Origin: Caulobacteraceae bacterium
GTDB lineage: Bacteria > Pseudomonadota > Alphaproteobacteria > Caulobacterales > Caulobacteraceae
Reading direction: 5' to 3'
Assembly (NCBI GenBank): GCA_947475465.1
Contig: CANJLK010000002.1
Span: 101,132 to 165,131 of the forward strand
Length of the DNA stretch: 64,000 nt
The notes under the pieces were generated by a model. It ran no database searches. It saw only the letters and a list, made by a program, of their open reading frames with translations, and was not told the DNA's origin. The stretch's first letter is position 1, and every line of letters begins with the position of its first letter. The position numbers and the translations under genes are program-made. This document shows, piece by piece, positions 62,999 through 64,000 of the stretch.

Positions 62999-63817
62999 TT
63001 AGCGGGACTCCCACCAGGCGAGGATCCGGCTGCGGGCCTGGGCCAGGTCGCCGGCCGCCGCCGCCAGATTGTTGGCCATGTGGCCCGGGCTGCCGGTCCC
63101 TGGAATGGCGCAGGTGACCGCCGGGTGGCCAAGCACGAACTTGAGGAGCAGCTGCGCCCAGCTCGTACAGCCGATCTCGTCGGCGAAGGGCGGCAGGGGC
63201 TCCTGCGACAAAGTCCGCAGAAGCGTGCCGCCGCCGAACGGGATGTTGACGATCACCGCGATCCCAAGATCGCCCGCCAGCGGCAGCAGCCGCGCCTCCG
63301 CCGCGCGGTCGGCCAGGGCATAATTCAACTGAACGAAGTCGATCCCGCCCTGGCGCATCACCGCTTCCACCTGGTCGAAGGCCGCGCTCTTCGAATGGGA
63401 CACGCCCACATAGCGGGTCAGTCCCTCAGCCTTCCAGTCCGCCAAGGTCTTCAGATGCACCTCGGCGTCCACCAGGTTGTGCACCTGCATCAGATCGACG
63501 TGGTCGGTGCGCAGCAGGGCCAGCGACCGCTTCATCTGGGCGACGCCCTCGGCCCGGCCCTGCGTCCACACCTTGGTCGCTACGAAGGCGTCGTCGCGGC
63601 GGCCGAGCTTGGCCAGCACATCCCCCGCGGTCGCCTCAGCCCGCCCGTACATCGGCGAGCTGTCGATCATGCACCGCCCGGCGTTGAGCAGCATGTCGAC
63701 CACCTCGGACACCGCGCCCAGACGGTCCGAACCCTCCGGCAGGTCGAAACCGAGGTAGGTGCCGCAGCCGATCAGCGGCAAGGTTTCCCCGGTCTTGGGG
63801 ATCGGGCGGACCTGCAT
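62999..63817 (-). CDS. Aldo/keto reductase
   Basis: A 272-residue NAD(P)H-dependent TIM-barrel oxidoreductase. The catalytic Tyr is in DSSPMYGRAE, the Lys in VATKVW, and the C-terminal cofactor site is AIPGTGSPGHMANNL. LGCGTY-like IGCGTYLGF at the start is typical. The substrate is unknown; the lactonase neighbour suggests sugar or aldehyde metabolism. Confidence 0.9.
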   Translation of the reverse strand: MQVRPIPKTGETLPLIGCGTYLGFDLPEGSDRLGAVSEVVDMLLNAGRCMIDSSPMYGRAEATAGDVLAKLGRRDDAFVATKVWTQGRAEGVAQMKRSLALLRTDHVDLMQVHNLVDAEVHLKTLADWKAEGLTRYVGVSHSKSAAFDQVEAVMRQGGIDFVQLNYALADRAAEARLLPLAGDLGIAVIVNIPFGGGTLLRTLSQEPLPPFADEIGCTSWAQLLLKFVLGHPAVTCAIPGTGSPGHMANNLAAAAGDLAQARSRILAWWESR

Positions 63818-63896
63818 GCGTTCGTCTCCGTCTGTTGGCGCGGCTGGGGCGCGCCCGGCTCCGGATCGTCCGGCGCCGCGCGGCCAGCCTGATACG

Positions 63897-63925
63897 AAAA
63901 CAGCCCCCGCGTGAGCAGGGGCTGT
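63897..63925 (-). terminator. Intrinsic terminator of the tRNA-Met transcript
   Basis: On the minus strand ACAGCCCC pairs with GGGGCTGT (8 bp) around a 10-base loop, followed by TTTT. It lies 15 bases after the tRNA 3' end. Confidence 0.7.
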
Positions 63926-63939
63926 CTGGTGTCTTTGGG

Positions 63940-64000
<61 letters not shown>

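Overview
The window is very GC-rich, has short intergenic gaps and many GTG/TTG starts, and carries alphaproteobacterial hallmarks. These include several large TonB-dependent receptors, a UrcA-like small protein, a cobA-DUF2849-cysI-DUF934-cysH sulfur operon and class II DAHP synthase. Gene content and style suggest a Caulobacterales chromosome (Phenylobacterium/Caulobacter-like); this is inference from gene content, not a database match. There is no phage, CRISPR array, insertion sequence or rRNA. Three tRNAs are present: Val-CAC, Lys-CTT and a partial initiator Met-CAT at the right edge.

0-16 kb: the C-terminally cut ilvD, a TonB receptor with an intrinsic terminator, glutathione peroxidase, a Gfo/Idh/MocA oxidoreductase, an unrecognised RNase-H-like protein and a MATE exporter. 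Then comes a long minus-strand run glmU-rpiA-gor-O-antigen-ligase-like-DAHP synthase, tied together by ATGA overlaps, with gph and tRNA-Val diverging from it. 16-25 kb: a palindrome precedes an operon of TonB receptor, secreted penicillin-acylase-type amidase and a small exported protein. It is followed by a membrane-anchored FMN glutamate-synthase-like protein and an Anbu proteasome-like protease.

25-46 kb: a phospholipid-transport operon (STAS-MlaE, MlaF, MlaD, auxiliary lipoprotein), folD, nuclease and Nudix genes, GST, small envelope proteins, a DUF885 peptidase with a paraoxonase-like lactonase, and an assimilatory sulfate reduction operon (cobA, DUF2849, cysI, DUF934, cysH, fpr). A LysR regulator diverges from that operon and is followed by chorismate mutase and an Hpt protein.

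46-64 kb: the most distinctive section. Three paralogous CocE/NonD-type hydrolases with Tat-like signals (two tandem, one divergent) lie beside a TonB receptor with an AT-rich, palindrome-bearing promoter region and a DHA2 exporter. Next are a bicupin, a GMC oxidoreductase, a UrcA-like protein, a crotonase, an SMP-30 lactonase and an aldo/keto reductase. It reads as an uptake-and-degradation neighbourhood for an unknown ester, amide or aromatic nutrient. All three hydrolases lack the Asp expected in the CocE triad, and one also lacks the expected His. This makes them the best candidate here for something not yet described.
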